A stretch of 64,000 nt of DNA, taken from contig NC_051088.1 of the NCBI RefSeq assembly GCF_901709675.1, positions 3,729,164-3,793,163 of the forward strand. The letters run 5' to 3'. Position 1 is the stretch's first letter, and every line of letters begins with the position of its first letter. The notes beneath the pieces were generated by a model, which saw only the letters and a program-made list of their open reading frames with translations, did not search any database and was not told the origin of the DNA. Below, piece after piece: positions 22,801 through 35,700 of this stretch. Source of the stretch: Syngnathus acus (taxonomy: Eukaryota; Chordata; Actinopteri; Syngnathiformes; Syngnathidae). Position numbers and translations under genes: made by a program.

Positions 22801-25800
22801 GGTTTTCTGCTGGTACTCTGGGTTCCTCCCTCACTCCAACAACCAGCATTTAAAACTACCTAACATCCACACTCCCGCCTTTATTTATTTTCCATTCCTT
22901 CTCTTTGTATTATATGGCATGCATCTACTGTCATACAAACTGGCAATGACAGCTCTTTTGGCAGCCATTTTTATTTTACCTCTATGCCCACTCATGCGCA
23001 GAGGCTTATTTTTGCCAGTCCAAAGAAAAGAAAAGAAAAGAAAAGAAAAGAAAAGAAAAGAAAAAAAAAGGCATGTAATGTTCATCATTTTTGGACAAAA
23101 AAAACTTTACCCTGCTTGAGCATAGCGGAAGGCCTCCTCATCCAGCCTGGCTTTAATCTCCTGCTGCAGCGCCTCCTCTAGTCGCTTCTGCATCTCCTCC
23201 AGCTCACGGATTCTTTTTCTCTGCCTTTCCGCTTCCTCCTCTTTCAGAGCCATTTCCGCCTCCATGCTGATTCGCACCTTGACATCCGTACAGCAGGAGG
23301 GAAATCTGTCAAAGCCGACTCTCTCGTGAACCGTTGGCGTTTACCGCCACGCTCACCTCCTCTGCCTCCCGCAGCTGCACCTCTAAGGTGTGCTGGAGCT
23401 GCTCGTGCTGCTGGCGCCTCCTCTCTTCATCCTGCTCCAGGAGCACCTGAGCCTGCTTCTGCGCCTCCCTCAAGAGCTCCAGCTCCGCCAGTTTTCGTTC
23501 CCGTTCCTCCTGGAGGGCACGGAGCCTTTGCAGCTCCTCCTCCTTGGCCTTCTGCTTCTTCTCGCGCTGCTCACGCTGCTCATGCCGCTTCAGCTTCAAG
23601 TCCTTGTGGAGGGACGTTTTCCCTTCCCCATGCAGCCTGATAGCTGTCTGAATGGCTGAGGGTGGAAGACAGATGAGGTTCTGTGCGATTTAAGAACCTC
23701 TTCATATCTTGATTTCTCTGACCTGTTGTCCATTCTTGTCTCTGTTTGGTGTCTGATGAGCTCATCTCATATGTTTTGGAGAGCGTTTTTAGACAAAACA
23801 TGCACCTTTTACCATCGCGGTCTGGTAGTACCTTACAACAAGAGCATGGAAATGATTATAGCAGGATAATAAAATGTCAAACTCTGCTTTTGGACCTTTC
23901 CAACACATCAACTGGGTATTTTTGTGTCAATTGAATGTAAACAGGGTCCAAAAATCCATCCAACCATTAATAAATGTCACTTATTGTTGGAATAATTGTA
24001 TAGGGGAGCACGAGCCGCCCCTGGCAGAGGCCCTCATAATTTACGAGCAGAACCTCCTTGCTCCAACAAAGCTCTCTGTCTAGCTCCAGAGAATTCCTTC
24101 AACTCCCAGCCACACCTGTGGTTCTTCTCTGATACCTCCCTTCCTCTCATAGATTATTGTTGATCGGGCCTATCTTTCTTTATTAGGCGAGTATTATAGC
24201 AAAACCTATCTGTTGAAGTAATTGTATACGAGTTATCCCATATTTACTCAGTATTACTGTGTGTTGTGTTAGATAGCTTGGCAAGAAAAGAAACTTAGCA
24301 ATAGAAAGTCTAGTTGCAATGTTCCACAGGAAAACGGCCCTCAGCAGCTTCGAGATATCTCACTAACCACGGCTGAGGAGATCTCAATCTGCTGAGGAGG
24401 AACAAGACAGGAACCAGACCCAACTGTCGGGGTCATGGACTGGGTGACACGGCCCCTGTCTGCTTGAACAACAATCCATTTATTGCAATTTTAGCTGAAC
24501 AGCGTTGCTACTGCCATCATTTCCCCTACCTTTTAGTGTAGCAACGCCCATGTAACCAGGGCATCCCAACAAATTAAAAAGAGGAGGCAAACAGGGAGTT
24601 TTCAGAACTGATGGAGAATCTGACTGAAACGCTCTCTGTTTGTTCTCCTCGCGAGTAAAGCAATTACTGGTTGTCTTCTCCTCTCTGTAAACAAATGTCT
24701 GATGGTGCTTAGACCTGACACTTATATTGTTTCTATTTAGGGGTTTCACAGGGTGCTGGAGCCTATTCCAGCTGACTTGGGGCAAAAGGCAGACTACTCT
24801 GGTCTAGGCAGGGCATGTATATAGATAGATAACCATTTTACACTCACATTGTCATTGAGTGGCAACTGAACCCACACTGCTTGCACAAAAGACAGCCAAA
24901 CGTACCATGAACAGTTGATAGCAAGTGCTTCTGCTTTTACCTCAACACAGCAGTTGCCATCCAGAGCAATGTTACCCTGACACTCCTTGCGGTCTTCTCC
25001 AGTGTAGTAGAACAAGTTGCTCGCCCTCAGAGTGAACCAGCGCTCCTTCCAGTTTCTCCTGAGTTGGCCTCTCTTCCACAAGTAACCCTGCAACACACGC
25101 ACACACACACATACACACACGTACACACACACAAACACATTCACAATGTCAGAATGCAAAGCGGAAAATTTCAAGAAGCAAACCACTCAGCTCATACCTC
25201 TTTAAGGACATCGCCAACTATCTCCCTGTAGACTTCCTCAATAGCCATGTTGATGACACTCTTATCAATGCCTGCGGTCACCTTTCCTGCAGCCATCATC
25301 TCCAAGAAAACCCAAACAGTGATGCGTTTCTGCTGCACCGAGTCTTGGGAGAATAGGTCCTCCAGTTCAACACAATTGAGCTCAATGCTCATTGCTGTGC
25401 ACAGCTTCTTGAGTAGGTACTCCAGCTGTATGTGGGGGATAAAAAAAAGTACAATATAAGGATTTATTTATTATATATATTATATATGTATACATTGTAA
25501 TATATTTATATATAATTTCATTCTTATATCTACTTTAATTCCTGCGCTGTTTATAACTCTACTTAATTTGCTTTTAAATCATTAACCATCTTATGTCTTT
25601 TTCCTTAGTACATCAAAAATATTAGTGGCAAATGTGGCCTGCTACTCGTAAAAAAATCTCATAAAAGAAAAACACCACATCAATATTATCAATATTTTGT
25701 GCAATAATTAGAATCCATTGTCTGTTAAATTGGCCAAGAGTTCATAGTTTCATTTATTTAAAAGTACACCTACAAATGCACACTGCACTTCTGTTGTTAT

Positions 25801-28800
25801 ATTCAGTGGTTGTAACAGGTAAAATAAATGATGAAAAAATTTGAAAGTTTACAAGCTCTGTTATTCTTTGTGGCTCCCGACAATTTGTTTTGGGGTAGGA
25901 GGCAAAATAGCTCTTTTGATAATAAAGGTTGTGGACCCCTGACCTAGAATAAGGACATGGTTATTTTTGTTTCTAAAATTCCAACAACAACAAAAAACTA
26001 GTACTGGGGAAACAAAAAGCTGAGAAAGGTGAGAAATGCTCCAAAAACACCTGTTTGGAACATTTTCACTGATGAACAGGTTAATTGGGAACAGGTTAAT
26101 TGGGTGCATGTCATAAAGGAGGATCCCCAAAAGGCTCAGTTGTTCACAAGCATACTATAATCGCAAAAATCAAAAGTCAGCATCTTTGATGATACGGTGG
26201 TGTGTCCATTGAATGCGCCATTAATCCTGAAAGGTACATACAGGTTTTAAGATGCTAACCAAGCAAGATCTTTTTTGCAGGAACGTTCCTGCTTATTTTA
26301 GCGAGACAATGTCAAAGCCACCTTTTGCATGTATTACAACAGCATGGCTTCATAGGTAAAGAGTGCAATTGACAAGACCAGACTGCCAGCAAGCAGTCCA
26401 ACCAAACCTCTCTCCCAGTCAAAGTACGGGCCGCATTATGAAACTACAGATATGACAATGGAGATCACCCAACTGGTGAGCAGCTGGATAATCAGGCAAA
26501 TTGTGTTTTTATTTACATTTTGCAATTGGCGTTTGAACATTCAGTGTTATACATTTAGTTGTATTTTAAATAGTTAGGTTTTATGCCCGTCTGTCAAACA
26601 TGAAACAAGCCTCAAGGCCAGTGGCAGTGGGTTCTTGTGCTCTCGATGGGAGCAACACTTTTATGTCATTTTAACAACTCCTTATTATTCAGTTTCAACA
26701 CAATTGTTTTGTAAAAATAACTCTATTTACCACAGCTACTTAAGCAGCATCATATTACATAAATACAGTTTAATGCTTTACCTAAATACCTTAAATTAAT
26801 TCCAATCACAATTTAGGTTAGTAGTATGTTGGTGTGGTGGCCCTCAACAACCATTACAGTTTCTTACATGGCCCTTTTGAAAGATGCTGAAAGATGTAAG
26901 CTCTGAGTTAGACCAACCTCATCAGGGACCATCACCAACGGGTACTTGTCCTCCGACAGAAAGTTAAAAAGGCACCAAAGCCGAAATGCATCCTGGTTTG
27001 TCAGAACTGTGTTTGAACTCTTGTTGGGTTTGTAGTTTTTCTTGGCTGTCAGGGTCCAACACAACTCATCCACATCTTCCTTGTTGAAGGAGCCTTCAAC
27101 TACCTATAAAAAAGATATTGTTAGCACCAAACATTGTCAAGCAATGTGTGGCTCCAAAAACATTATTTTCATCTCAAAATACTGAATTCTTACATGATAG
27201 ATAATAAAAATATATAGTGCCCTGTTTAGTATAAATACTAAGAGCTTTATTTTTAATGTAACTGCAAAGCATCATAAGGTAGTCAATGGTCGTACCTATT
27301 GGTATTCACTATTTCCTATGGTGTGCTTCATACATTTAGTTTCTTAAGGCAGGTTCTGGGCTGCAAAGAGGCGCTGAACAAAAAATGCTTTACATATCAA
27401 TTATCAGAGTCCAAAAGAAGCTTTAGCGCATATCTAAGCTTCAGGTTCGATTGCCTTTGGCTCTCTGTAGTACATGTCAAACTGTTCATCTCTATCATGT
27501 GATATGGTAGCAAAAATTAAGTCCAAAAGCTACCAAAAGTGAGAAAAAATGACTTTGAAGAACTTCATCAGGAAGGGGAAGAAGCAAATAATGAGACAAA
27601 AGAAGACGAGCCTAAAGATAAATAAAGCTGCATTAAAGAGACAAGATCAGCACTACTATAGCACGTGTCAGACTCAAGGCCCGGGGGCCAGATACGGCCC
27701 ACCACATCATTTTATGTGGCCCGCGAAGACAAATTGTGCATCAAATTCATATGTCAATATTAAAATTACTAATTGTTTTCACTTTTAAAAAATAGCTCTA
27801 TTCCTAGCAATTTTTATTACCATTCATATTTTTAAAACATGTTAACAGTTTTTCTTAGTCTCTGTTTTGAAAACTAGTTATTCGTCAAGTCATTCACTAG
27901 TTTGTTGAGTACCGTACACTATATATAATTTGAGACATTCAGACATTTATTTGGGTTGGCAATTTCAATGGCCCTTCGAAGGAAACCATGACTATGATGC
28001 GGCCCGCGACAAAAATAAGTTTGACAGCCCTGTACTATAGGTTCATCGCTATATGTGATTCTCACACACCAAGTCCTCTCTATGTAGTCTGCAATGATAC
28101 TCTTGAAAACAAAAATGCTCCAAGAAGCACTGAATCTTTCTTCCTTTACTAACATCCAGGTGTTGTAAAAACATTTTTTCTGCAATGATAGTGACCAAAT
28201 CAAAAAGATTAGAGTAGACTGGATAAAAGTACTAACTGAAGTTAATTTATGTTACTTAATTCTTAATTATTTTTTAGTAAGTAACACACTTTAGGTGTGA
28301 TTGCTCAAAGATGGGTCCAGCTTGTTCAAGCAAAAACAAGCATTGCCAAAGCAAATCAAGCAGAGCTCTTCAGGAAAAAGCCCCAGCTCATGATGCCCTA
28401 CCATCAGAAGTGACCAAGCCAAGAAGCCCAACTCTCCAATCTATGTATCATCGAATCCTACCAGGCAACGTGACAAGGGGGAAAAACCAACCCCATAAAT
28501 AGGTGTGAGTGCGAGTGTGAGTGCAGGTGGTTGTTCGTCTCTGTGTGCCCTGCGATTGGCTGGCAACCATTTCAGGGTGTCCCCCGCCTACTGCCCGATG
28601 ATGGCTGGGATAGGCTCCAGCACGCGCGCGACCCCCGTGGGGACAAAGCGGTACAGAAAATGGATGGATGGATAATAATAATGATTCATTTAACAATTAG
28701 ATATGGAATTAAATAAGTTAAACCATTAACTAGGGAACACTGCAATACAGGACTATAAAAATTGTATTGAAATAAAATAATAATTATATCTATTTATTTA

Positions 28801-31508
28801 CCTATAATCATCGGAAATGTCATTAATTAATGACACACATTTCATAACATTGATTTATTTAATCCCATTTTACCCGCTGCAGCAAAGTTCCTCATATGTA
28901 GCAATGGGACAACCATAATTTAATTTATTTAATTGGGAAGACATCTCTTTTATTACCCAATAGTGAATTTAAATATTTCATGGCACATTTTTTTGTTTGA
29001 TTTATTTAGCATTTATTCTATTCGCATTACACTCAGTGTAGGAATTGCAGCTATAAGTAGCACTATCAGCGGAATCCGGTCAGCTTTGGGGCATATCTCA
29101 ACGGCTTTCATGATAACTTGTGAGAAGGGTGAGACTAAATCTGAAGATCTTAACCCACCTCATTTTCCCATTAGTGGGCAAACAATCCAATGATTGGTGA
29201 ATTCTGATCTACCATGATAGTGAGAGCTGACACAAAAAGATAAAAACACGAGATCGATATGATGACTTGGCTCAGAAAGATGCAGGAATGTAACATCAAT
29301 CAAAGCATTACAGGTGAGCTTTACTGAGAACTGGCCTGCATGCTACTCGCGGTCCTCGAGGGGGCCTGGTGTCCGCAAACATGTTGTTAGCAACCCATGC
29401 AATATACAATATACAGTTGAAAAATAATCACCTTATCCAGGATGTATTTGTTGAGGTAGGGCATGTAACCCTGACTGGAGACTGGACCATCATCATCTTC
29501 ACGGAAATGCTCCTCCAAAGCAACTGGGTCATGTGGGATGCATAGCACTGTGCAGAGGTTATGTGATAACACCTGCAAATCCACAAGATTGGAGTCTTTA
29601 AACAATAAATGCTTAAGACAAGCACAGGGACAAATAGGTTTGGATATCACCAATACAACACAAAGTGCAGGCTTACACTGGTAGAATAGTCAGGTTTGAC
29701 ATTCTGCGTGAGACTTTTTCTTACAATAAAACATGACAAAGTGGTCATTTTCCAAGGGAAAGTGAAGGAAATGTACAGTATCTGAGAAAGATTTTTCTGC
29801 CTGAGAATAGAGAAGCAATATCCATCCATCCATCCATCCATCCATCCATCCATCCATCCATCCATCCATCCATCCATCCATCCATCCATCCATCCATCCA
29901 TCCATCCACTTTCTGTACCGCTTGTCCCCACGGGGGTTGCGGGCGTGCTGGAGTCCATCCCAGCCATCATCGGGCAGTAGGCGGGGGATACCCTGAACCG
30001 GTTGCCGGCCAATTGCAGGGCACACAGAGACGAACAACCATCCGCACTCGCACTCACACCTACGGGCAATTTGGAGTGCTCAATCGGTCTACCATGCATG
30101 TTTTTGGTATGTGGGAGGAAACCGGAGTGCCTGGAGAAAACCCACGCGGGCACGAGGAGAACATGCAAACTCCACACAGGGAGGACCGGAGGTGGAATCG
30201 AACCCGCACCCCCTGAACTCTAAGCCTAACCAGTGCTCCCATGTGCAGCCCCAGTAAGCAATATGATGACAATATCATCAAGTAATACTTGGGTATGAAA
30301 GTAATTACATTTTGCGCATCAGCACAAGATTCTTATCAGTATCAGAAATTTGATCCATAGTGTAAATACCTGTTATGAAGAGAAAGTCAGAGAGAAGGAT
30401 TCATAAAGAGTATGAACATTTTGAAATTATTATATTGGGCACAAAAATAGGGTCCGAACATTTTGAAATTATTATATTGGGCACAAAAATAGGGTCCGAT
30501 GTCAATAGACAGTAGAATACTCTCAAAACGAGTTCACAGCCACTCATTACTTAGTTTACAGCATGCCACAAGGCAACAACTAACCAACATGTTTATCCCT
30601 CTATCTGAAATATAATTTCTCGAAACAATGTAAAGTAATGGATATGTTTTCTTTTACTAAACAGACTGTCTTGATTGTGCCTTCACCTGAAAGTATTGTG
30701 CAACATGCTGCAAGACGTCGAACTCCCCGACCACATCCTGCCTCAAGTCCCCACTCAAAAAAAAACCCGACTGACATTGAGGCCATGCTAACAGCTTTTG
30801 TGAGCAAAAGTGCACAGTACCCTGTCGTACACTTGCTGCATGCATATGGGGGATAAGCCCTGTCATGGGGCTGAGGACTGAGTAGTGACATAATCAGCAG
30901 GAGGTCAAGCAAAAACACAAATGATTGCATTGAACAAAAGAGACACGTTTGCATGTTGTCTGCGCGCTCACTGCAACAATGTTCTTTTGACACACACATG
31001 CACGCTCGCAGACACACACGCACACACATATACATACATACGCATTGGGGATTTTGTTGTTTACTCTAAATTCAGGCTGGTCTCTGACAGATTCCGCGCA
31101 GTACAGGTCTGCTTCGCACTATATACACACTGTTCCAGAGATAGGGGGAGACTCAAGTTCCTATTCTGAACTTTTGTCCTATCCCCACAAGGAAGGTGCA
31201 TACTGAAAATCTAAAAGTTTCTTCTGTTATTTGACACGTCGTTCGATGTATAAAACTTGTAAGACAAATAGTTGGTATTCAAGTAGTGCAAAAACGCCGA
31301 TCTTTTTTTTTTTTTTTTTTTTAAGAGGGACTGTGAGTTTGAGGGAGGAAATGAAGGTCAGCTTTATATTTTTTAAGGAGAAAAATAGATAAAGGACACA
31401 CCAACCACTCACCTTCAGCTGAGACTTGGAGACCTTTCCACTCTTCTCCAAATCCAGTGCCGTGAAGCCGTACCAGATGGACTTGAGTAGCTCCGAGCGC
31501 AGGTCCAT
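19836..31508 (-). CDS. def6: DEF6 guanine nucleotide exchange factor (IBP/SLAT family)
   Basis: DEF6 is a PIP3-binding exchange factor/adaptor for Rho GTPases in lymphocytes and other cells. Exons in order: 31413-31508, 29432-29572, 26918-27103, 25198-25425, 24941-25087, 23723-23831, 23357-23655, 23111-23277, 21560-21758, 20311-20401, 19836-20011; 1839 nt, 612 aa (human about 631). Domains: EF-hand-like N-terminus starting [22 protein letters not shown] domain from about residue 218 ([17 protein letters not shown]) to about 310; a long Glu/Arg/Gln-rich coiled coil, about 315-550; conserved [17 protein letters not shown] near 565; short tail ending RRKSHT. ppard-def6 adjacency matches human 6p21. 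The exon 5 acceptor follows a TG repeat and the exon 8 donor is followed by a CTTTT repeat (minus sense). Sister gene SWAP70 is less likely given length and synteny. Confidence 0.95.
20960..21345. repeat. Unclassified dispersed transposon-like sequence
   Basis: Contains GTTCGAAAACCGAGGTTTGA near 21183 and a GC-rich end (GTGCCCGCGGGCACGTG) near 21305, both of a kind I associate with fish DNA-transposon ends. A related end is seen near 29340-29395. No complete boundaries or target duplication were found. It lies in a def6 intron. Confidence 0.35.
23024..23069. repeat. (AAAAG)n microsatellite beside a def6 splice donor
   Basis: About nine AAAAG units, ending about 40 bp from the donor of def6 exon 8. 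In the transcript sense this is a CTTTT run just downstream of the 5' splice site. Confidence 0.8.
23832..24940. other. def6 intron 5 with unidentified block
   Basis: The stretch 24000-24480 has fairly balanced composition, unlike the AT-rich surroundings, and may be an old mobile element. No reading frame, terminal repeat or target duplication was found. Confidence 0.3.
25091..25140. repeat. (CA)n run abutting the def6 exon 5 acceptor
   Basis: Interrupted CA repeat on the plus strand. In the def6 transcript it is a UG repeat ending 3 nt before the intron-terminal AG (exon 5 starts at 25087), where a pyrimidine tract would normally lie. Confidence 0.8.
27662..28032. mobile_element. hAT MITE copy A, perfect 8-bp target duplication
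   Basis: Ends CACGTGTCAGAC and GTTTGACAGCCCTG, flanked by a perfect duplication TACTATAG (27654-27661 and 28033-28040). The inside carries GGCCCGGGGGCCAGAT and GCGGCCCGCGAC near the two ends. Same family as the elements at 36602, 45047 and 46586. No transposase. It lies in def6 intron 2. Confidence 0.88.
28503..28675 (+). mobile_element. tRNA-derived SINE, 3' part only
   Basis: Matches the second half of the SINE at 13115-13490, from GGTGTGAGTGCGAG to the (GGAT)n tail. The tRNA-like head is missing (5' truncation). It lies in def6 intron 2. Confidence 0.8.
29822..30255 (-). mobile_element. tRNA-derived SINE, full minus-strand copy with long (GGAT)n tail
   Basis: The tail appears as (ATCC) repeated over about 85 bp (29822-29907), the longest SINE tail here. 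The body and head continue to about 30255. A 9-bp duplication AAGCAATAT flanks it (29813-29821 and 30256-30264). It lies in def6 intron 1. Confidence 0.85.
30414..30497. repeat. Perfect 42-bp tandem duplication
   Basis: 30414-30455 and 30456-30497 are identical and directly adjacent. The lack of any difference implies a recent event. It lies in def6 intron 1. Confidence 0.9.
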
Positions 31509-32705
31509 GTCTGCACCAGCGTCACACGCTGATTTCCTTTATACACTGTCTTCTTTCTTCCGTTACCTCTTGGTGACAGGCACACGCGCGCGCCTTGTGT
31601 GTAGCGCTGCCGTGCGGTCACGGCCACGCAGAGACAGCAGGATGTTGACCTCTTTTTGCTGGCAGCGACACCTGCTGGACGTCAGCACTCCCTAAATAGT
31701 AGTTAGTAACGGAATCATAGATATGCCATAATAATAACACAATTGAACTCGTTTGCTTTGAATACTTTTCTATTATTCAATATCAAAAATGCTTACAAAT
31801 ATTTTCAACACGATATTATGTACGTGGCATATGCTTTTACCCCGAAATTTGGGACCATCTATGTAACTAAATGAGCAAAGGAGAAATGGCGAGACCTGTT
31901 CCTTCGAACAATAACCAGTGGGTTGCCCACAAATCAATTAAAGCATATTAAAGAATGTAGACCTTGCTTTAACATTGGATTTTGAAAACAATTATAGAAT
32001 AATAGAATGTAGAATAAAAATTACATTATAATTGACATAAAGTACAGTATTCTAATGTGTATTTTAATTCAATATAGTTGACTTGAGTTTTCATAAATTA
32101 ATTGTAAACTACTTATGAACGAACAATATATCGCACAAAAAATAGGAAAACCTTGAAATCACATGGTTAAACGACTTTCGCGTCGTTGTCAAGGGGTTGT
32201 TTACGCAACTCCGTCGCCCATTGGCCGAAGATGACGCATCCGAAAGACACGCGCCGTGATTGGTTTATACAATTTCCAACTATAGCCAATGGCAGAGCGT
32301 GTACATATACAAACAGCAATCGGGAAGTTGTCTGTGCACTCTGGGCATGAAAGAACACTTCAAGAGTTCTTTAAACGGACATTAGATTAATTAAAGCAAA
32401 ATTGGGACGTCTCGCGTGAATAGCACGCTGTATTATCGTATTTGGTTGAAGGTATGCACCCACGAATGTAGAGTCATAGTGTTAAAATACAGTCTGTTGT
32501 ACTCAAAGCTAATGGCTATTGATTTAATTGCCTGGAATGACAACCTAATGGCGTATCTGTTTTTTTTTTTTTGTTTCTTACATATTCGTTGTATCGTCAT
32601 GGTGACTAATAACACAAATACTTAAATTAATCGATTGCTCAGATTATTTGTTTTGTTATGCTCTTCAGTCGTTCCCGACGCCTCACACAACACAGTACTT
32701 AAGTA
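31509..32705. other. Head-to-head intergenic region def6/troap
   Basis: About 1.2 kb between the two start codons on opposite strands. The def6-proximal 200 bp is GC-richer (5' UTR/promoter side), the middle (31700-32150) is AT-rich, and the troap side carries a CCAAT cluster. A possible troap 5' UTR intron runs from a donor at 32452 (TTGAAG/GTATGC) to an acceptor near 32669 (TGCTCTTCAG). Confidence 0.45.
32216..32380 (+). promoter_or_regulatory. Putative troap promoter: three CCAAT boxes plus CHR-like element
   Basis: CCAAT boxes occur as ATTGG at 32220-32224 and 32259-32263 and as CCAAT at 32286-32290. A TTTAAA at 32370-32375 and a TTCAAG at 32359-32364 resemble CHR elements (TTYGAA-like). 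Several spaced CCAAT boxes with a downstream CHR are typical of G2/M genes controlled by NF-Y and the DREAM/B-Myb complex. Human TROAP is cell-cycle regulated, so this fits, but only the motifs are seen. Confidence 0.45.
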
Positions 32706-35700
32706 ATGGACGCCTCTCCTCCTCTTCTTCGTGCGCAAAGGGAGGATGAATTCCGTGCTAACCTTCGGAGGTAAGTGGCCAAATATGAGTTAAGAAAGTT
32801 GGTCGACTTTGCGCTTATTAGGATGTCCGAGGTACTACGTGCATATGTGTTATGCAGTGATTGCAGTGGTCTGCATAAAAAAAAAACCGAACATGAATGA
32901 CAAATGTTTTCTAGATCAGTTTTTCGCACAGAATACAGCTTTTGCTGAGAAAAGACGTACGATGTTTGATATTCGTGCCTCGGCGGGCCGCAAAAATTAA
33001 AGAAAACACTTTTGTTTCTTTATTAGGTGAGACTGAACAATATTTTATTTTGAAAGGTGACCAGATTCTCTAATAGTTTGACTGACGCTAGACAATAGTT
33101 GTTTGGGTTGGGTGACGCTAAAATAAAATCCACAAAGCTAGTGAAATAAACAGATGCATTTAGAAAGTATCTTTGCAATGGGGAAAAATGGCTCAGTGAT
33201 GATTCGACGCAAGAGCCTACCTCCAAGAAGAAAATGAAAAGTGCATTTTCCAGAGAATACCAGAAAAGGCCTTGGAAAGTCCTGGGAAATAATTTCAAGA
33301 AAAGACTGGGATCCCTGTTGTATTAGATGGCAGAGTCAAAATATGTATTAATGGCAGATGTAGAACATTGCTAATAAGTTCTCATTCCCTTTCCTTCTTT
33401 CGCTCTTTCATTTGAAGCATAACTTCATCTGTTTCACCTTACCGTCTTTCTACTCAGGTTGAAAAATGAGAACAACAAGATGTCACTAGAGCCACATAAC
33501 TCAAAGGCTGTACCCACGGCGAACCTTCCTAAGAAGGATTCAGAGAACCAAGATCCTGAGAGGAACACACTTGTGCGGCCAAAAGTGAGCAGACTTCCAG
33601 TGCTAATCAAGTCCCTCCAACCTCCTTCAGCTTTTCATGATGCTCAGTGGGAGGAGAAAATCTTGTCTGTGAGTGTGTTGTTCCTACCATTTTGACATTT
33701 CATGCTTTTCTTCTCTCATTTGTTAACACCATATTACTTGACTGCAGGGGAAAGCCAAGAAGAAAAAGTCATGCACCAGGCCGAAGCCTTTTAACGTGTC
33801 TCGGCAAAAGAGTTTGAAAACAGACATTGTAACTTTAGAGCCAAAAAATGGTGCTCGTGCCACCCATCTTAAAAACAATGTTTGTGTAAAAACCCAGAAG
33901 ACAAAAGAGAACCCCCTGAAGAGTCCAGCTGTGTTAAAAAGCACAGTAGCAGCAAGAAAGGAGAAATGTATGTTTCCTGAAAAGGCCTCAGGGCATTCTG
34001 ACACGTTGAAGTGTGATAATGCTGCAAATCAGAAGACTTCCTCCTTTTCTTCTGCCTGTTTGGATAACATGAGCCATCTCAGTCTCAAAGATCCAGTGAA
34101 GGATGAGAATGTGCAGAATAGCCTCTCAAGCCACCCTCACGGTAAGTTCTTTCTGCACATTTGCATGCGACTAGTGCAGATGTGTGATTGCTTTGAGACC
34201 TTTCGAATGCAGCTCGACACACTTGTGTTTATACAGTAGTTGATTTGTGATAATCAGCACCCCGACTTGGTTGACATAACATTCCAAAATAATAATGATT
34301 ACAATTACACTGGCCAAATCAGAGTTGAATTGAAGACTGGTAAAGATGCTCATGGCAGGATAGGTTGAGACGAAAAAAATCCAAACTGTTAGAGGGAACA
34401 CACAGTGTTGTTATTGATGCCAATAGTGTACGTATATCTACTCCTTAAAAATATAATACTCTGAGACCAATACCAATTCACCTGCCTGACATATACCTTT
34501 GGGCAAGGCGGCATGTCAGCAGTATGTTACATTTTGGGGGGTAAACACGAATGACACTACAGATTGTGCTTTGCAAAATGAATGATGAATTTGGTGTTTT
34601 AATCTGCGGCTACAGAATCCGGCTCTCGGGATGTGAAATGTCACTTTACTGACTGCAAAAGAGCCTGAGCTGGTGAGCGAGCTCGAGAGGTTCTCACTAT
34701 ATTGACTGCTCACCTCGACACTCAGCTTGGGCTCTGGTACCAGTCCTCTTGAGAGGATTTGGGCGGTCTTCCACTCTGGAGCAGCCCACAATAAGAAGCA
34801 CCAAGCAGGTGTAGGAATACATGTTGCCCCCGAGTGCTTCTACATTGTGGTTCATACTAGGGCTGGGCGAAATGGCTAAAAGATTGATCACAATATAAAA
34901 GAATTGTGTCATAGTTTTTGTTTATTTGCGAGAGAACACTGGTTTTCCCCTAGTAGGTCACCTTAGGGAAGTGGTTCTTAACGGGGGGGGGGGGGGTGCG
35001 AGAATGCTTCCTAGGGGGTGCGAGGATACCCTGGGGGAAATTTACAATTTTTCGGGGATAATGGTCGGGTAACCGAAAAAAGTGAAAATTCTGGAAATCA
35101 AGAAGTCATTGTGTTAATTGGGATTAGGGATCATGCAAATTAAGCCTTATAGCTGTAAAGTAAACCAATTATTATTATAATAATTATTTAGGGTTAGGGT
35201 TTGGGGTGCGAGAACTGGTTGGTGAATTGAATGCGAACAAGGAAAAAGGTTAAGAACCACTGCCTTAGGGGCTCAGTAAAAATAATTTAAAGATAAAATG
35301 CAATAAAACATTACTCTCTACAGGAAGAATGCTCTGAAAAGTATCTAATAGTAAAACACATTTTGAAGGAATGTACGTCGTCGTTGTATACTTGGTCGTG
35401 TAGTGTCATTCCAGTAATCCAGTACACATCAGTCAACAGGAGTTAAAAAACAATGGAGCTACTGTAAAGAGAAACTAACCCTATTCCAGCAGTCTTTGGT
35501 CAGTAGGCGGGGAACACATAGACAAACAACCATTCACACACACAATCACACCTACAAACAATTTGGAGCGCTCAATCTGCCTACCATGCATGTCTTTGGG
35601 ATGTCAATTGCATGATAATTTGGATGGGGTGCATAGCCGTACTTGCAATGGAGGTTCAGGCGGAGGTCCAGGCGGTACACCACAACACCAACATACTACC

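Noticed and set aside
23326-23659. Plus-strand open frames opposite def6 exon 7
   Set aside because: Antisense shadow of a Glu/Arg-rich coiled-coil exon, where GC bias removes stops on the other strand.
24000-24480. Possible LTR or other element in def6 intron 5
   Set aside because: Compositionally distinct, but no terminal repeats, primer site, target duplication or coding motif could be shown.
29822-29907. Short repeated units that could suggest a CRISPR array
   Set aside because: Pure tetranucleotide microsatellite without spacers, in a vertebrate intron.
29647-30177. Long open frames over (ATCC)n arrays, also at 13167-13610, 51360-51698 and 56961-57200
   Set aside because: Stop-free only because the tetranucleotide array and SINE body lack stops; the translations are repeats such as GWMD.
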